From contig JAJPJB010000048.1 of assembly GCA_021324465.1 (NCBI GenBank), forward strand, positions 1 through 64,000: DNA of 64,000 bases, read 5' to 3'. The position numbers and the translations under genes were made by a program. The notes below the pieces were generated by a model. That model saw only the letters and a list, made by a program, of their open reading frames with translations, was not told the origin of the DNA and did not search any database. This document shows, in pieces, positions 59,609-64,000 of this stretch (within the stretch, counting starts at the first letter, position 1; the number at the start of each line of letters is the position of its first letter). Origin of the DNA: Hyphomicrobiaceae bacterium (lineage in GTDB: Bacteria; Pseudomonadota; Alphaproteobacteria; Rhizobiales; Xanthobacteraceae).

Positions 59609-60136
59609 TTGGATCGCGCGGCAAAAAGCGAGTTCGTGGCGTCTCTTGGCGAGGTCTTCAAGGCCACCAAGGTTGTCGTCGTGGCTCATTACTCCGGCCT
59701 CACGGTCGCCCAGATGCAGACTCTGCGTCGGCAGATGAAGCAGGCTGGCGCCAGCGTGAAGGTCGCGAAAAACCGCCTCGCTAAAATCGCTCTTGAGGGC
59801 TCCGACGTCGCTTCCATTGCGTCCCTGCTCAAGGGACCGACCGTGATCGCCTATTCGAACGATCCGGTAGCGGCGCCGAAGGTCGCCATCGATTTCGCCA
59901 AGGCCAACGAGCAGTTTGTCATTCTTGGCGGCGCGATGGGCAAGACCACGCTCGATCCGAACGGGGTCAAGGCGCTTGCCGCCCTGCCGTCGCTCGACGA
60001 GTTGCGGGCCAAAATCGTCGGCCTCATCCAGGCGCCCGCAACCAAGATCGCCCAGGTGGTCAATGCACCCGCGGCGAAAGTCGCCCGCGTGGTCCAGGCC
60101 TATGCCTCAAAGAGCGGGGAAAGCGCGGCAGCCTGA
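59609..60136 (+). CDS. rplJ: Ribosomal protein L10, TTG start
   Basis: A 175-aa L10 from the TTG at 59609, which follows CCGGAGAGAG with normal spacing. The protein then reads [20 protein letters not shown] and [19 protein letters not shown], matching the family start. The track start at 59519 would add 30 residues derived from the structured leader and is rejected. [16 protein letters not shown] is conserved. It anchors L7/L12 dimers on the ribosome. Confidence 0.95.
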   Translation: MDRAAKSEFVASLGEVFKATKVVVVAHYSGLTVAQMQTLRRQMKQAGASVKVAKNRLAKIALEGSDVASIASLLKGPTVIAYSNDPVAAPKVAIDFAKANEQFVILGGAMGKTTLDPNGVKALAALPSLDELRAKIVGLIQAPATKIAQVVNAPAAKVARVVQAYASKSGESAAA

Positions 60137-60178
60137 GGCTGCCTCAGCTCACACGGTTAGAACCGAAGGACATTGAAC

Positions 60179-60562
60179 ATGGCTGATCTGCAGAAAATCG
60201 TCGACGACCTCTCGAGCCTCACCGTGCTCGAAGCCGCCGAACTCGCCAAGTTGCTTGAGGAGAAGTGGGGTGTCTCCGCGGCTGCCGCAGTTGCGGTTGC
60301 GGCCGGTCCGGCCGCCGCTGGTGCCGGCGGCGCCGCGCCCGCCGAAGAGAAGACCGAATTTACGGTCGTTCTGGCCTCTGCCGGCGACAAGAAGATCGAG
60401 GTCATTAAGGAAGTCCGCGCCATCACGGGGCTCGGCCTCAAGGAGGCCAAGGACCTGGTCGAAGGCGCGCCCAAGAACGTCAAGGAGGCTGTCAGCAAGG
60501 ATGACGCCGCCAAGATCAAGGCGCAGCTGGAAAAAGTCGGCGCCAAGGTTGAGCTTAAGTAA
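60179..60562 (+). CDS. rplL: Ribosomal protein L7/L12
   Basis: A 127-aa L7/L12; the ATG at 60179 ([20 protein letters not shown]) is preferred over TTG 60173. The N-terminal dimerisation domain, an Ala/Gly-rich hinge ([20 protein letters not shown]) and the C-terminal factor-binding domain ([20 protein letters not shown]) are in standard order. It recruits translation factors. The stop lies inside a small perfect palindrome. Confidence 0.98.
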   Translation: MADLQKIVDDLSSLTVLEAAELAKLLEEKWGVSAAAAVAVAAGPAAAGAGGAAPAEEKTEFTVVLASAGDKKIEVIKEVRAITGLGLKEAKDLVEGAPKNVKEAVSKDDAAKIKAQLEKVGAKVELK

Positions 60563-60576
60563 GTAGTGCTTACTTA
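60556..60576 (+). promoter_or_regulatory. Perfect hairpin across the rplL stop
   Basis: TAAGTAAG and CTTACTTA form a perfect 8-bp stem with a 5-base loop that spans the rplL stop codon. It may act in attenuation, termination or processing between rplL and rpoB. It lacks a T-run, so it is not a classical terminator. Confidence 0.55.
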
Positions 60577-60584
60577 TAGGGAAC

Positions 60585-60611
60585 GCCCGGCCGAGCGCGG
60601 TGATGCCGGGC
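60585..60611 (+). promoter_or_regulatory. GC-rich hairpin between rplL and rpoB
   Basis: GCCCGGC pairs with GCCGGGC around a 13-base loop. No T-run follows. It is the second of three hairpins in this gap. Confidence 0.5.
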
Positions 60612-60630
60612 TTCCAAGAGCGTGAATAGC

Positions 60631-60663
60631 GGTGATCCCTGGGCCTTGGACCTGGGAATCACC
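60631..60663 (+). promoter_or_regulatory. Third hairpin between rplL and rpoB
   Basis: GGTGATCCC pairs with GGGAATCACC with one bulged base. Together with the two preceding hairpins it makes a structured ~110-base segment, about 245 bases ahead of rpoB. In E. coli this gap holds an attenuator and an RNase III site; the same role here is inference. Confidence 0.5.
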
Positions 60664-60908
60664 GTGATTGTCGCCTAGCGGCGAGAAGAGAATCCGGCGA
60701 TTCGGTTCCACTGCGGGTCGCTTGACCTGCGGAAGGGCCAAGTCGCTGACGCAACAGGGGCGCTCGACGCCTGTCCCGATGGTCGCGACGGATGGCGGCC
60801 TTCCGGAGAGTCGCCTTGATCGCCTCCAATGCCTCGAGCCCGCGGGCTTGAGGTGGTGGTTCGAGCCGGCGGTTCGGGCCCAACGGGTCGATTGAGCGAG
60901 AGGACATG

Positions 60909-64000
<3,092 letters not shown>

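Overview
The window looks like chromosomal DNA from a high-GC alphaproteobacterium of the Hyphomicrobiales (Rhizobiales), probably near the Bradyrhizobium/Xanthobacteraceae group. Evidence: rhizobial-type L11, L1, L10, L7/L12 and RpoB proteins, the order tRNA-Trp-secE-nusG-rplK-rplA-rplJ-rplL-rpoB, many solute-binding-protein transporters, and short palindromic intergenic repeats of the kind common in this group. No integrase, transposase, phage module or CRISPR array was seen. Assignment to a genus is inference.

Layout. 0-5.2 kb is loosely packed: a decayed higBA toxin-antitoxin pair, an uncharacterised 534-aa protein, a palindromic repeat inside a small ORF, a secreted CHAP/NlpC-like protein, an HTH-plus-membrane protein and a small membrane protein. 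5.3-11.5 kb carries general metabolism: an unusual MBL-fold protein, an SDR, a cystathionine beta-synthase/gamma-lyase pair (reverse transsulfuration), a PilZ protein, a MaoC-like hydratase and an EthD-like protein. 11.5-15.1 kb is a fused indolepyruvate ferredoxin oxidoreductase. 15.1-25.1 kb holds two complete transporters: a peptide-type dppABC-DF operon on the minus strand and a divergent sugar-type SBP-permease-permease-ATPase operon. An 866-aa MscS channel and an alpha/beta hydrolase follow.

28.6-45.2 kb looks like a catabolic region. It contains a class A flavoprotein monooxygenase, a TctC binding protein, two LLM flavin monooxygenases, a branched-chain-type ABC system with fused LivH-LivM, an alpha/beta hydrolase, an NMT1/THI5-like ABC system, a GntR/FCD regulator, an Ldh2 dehydrogenase, a RidA-like protein and two cupins. 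The enzyme mix recalls oxidative ring opening of N-heterocycles (as in Rut pathways), but the substrate cannot be read from sequence.

45.2-55.8 kb is envelope- and lipid-oriented: a YbhN-like membrane protein, a GT4 glycosyltransferase overlapping a PmtA-like methyltransferase, a DUF962/Mpo1-like membrane protein, a membrane-anchored class III aminotransferase divergent (35 bp) from a phosphatidylserine decarboxylase, a GST, and an overlapping ATP-grasp/flavoprotein pair. This is the best candidate for an undescribed pathway, possibly an amino-containing lipid or conjugate.

56-64 kb is the translation/transcription block: tRNA-Gly, a DUF3828-like pseudogene, tRNA-Trp, secE, nusG, a double-hairpin repeat, rplKA, a long leader, rplJL, three hairpins, and rpoB running off the end.
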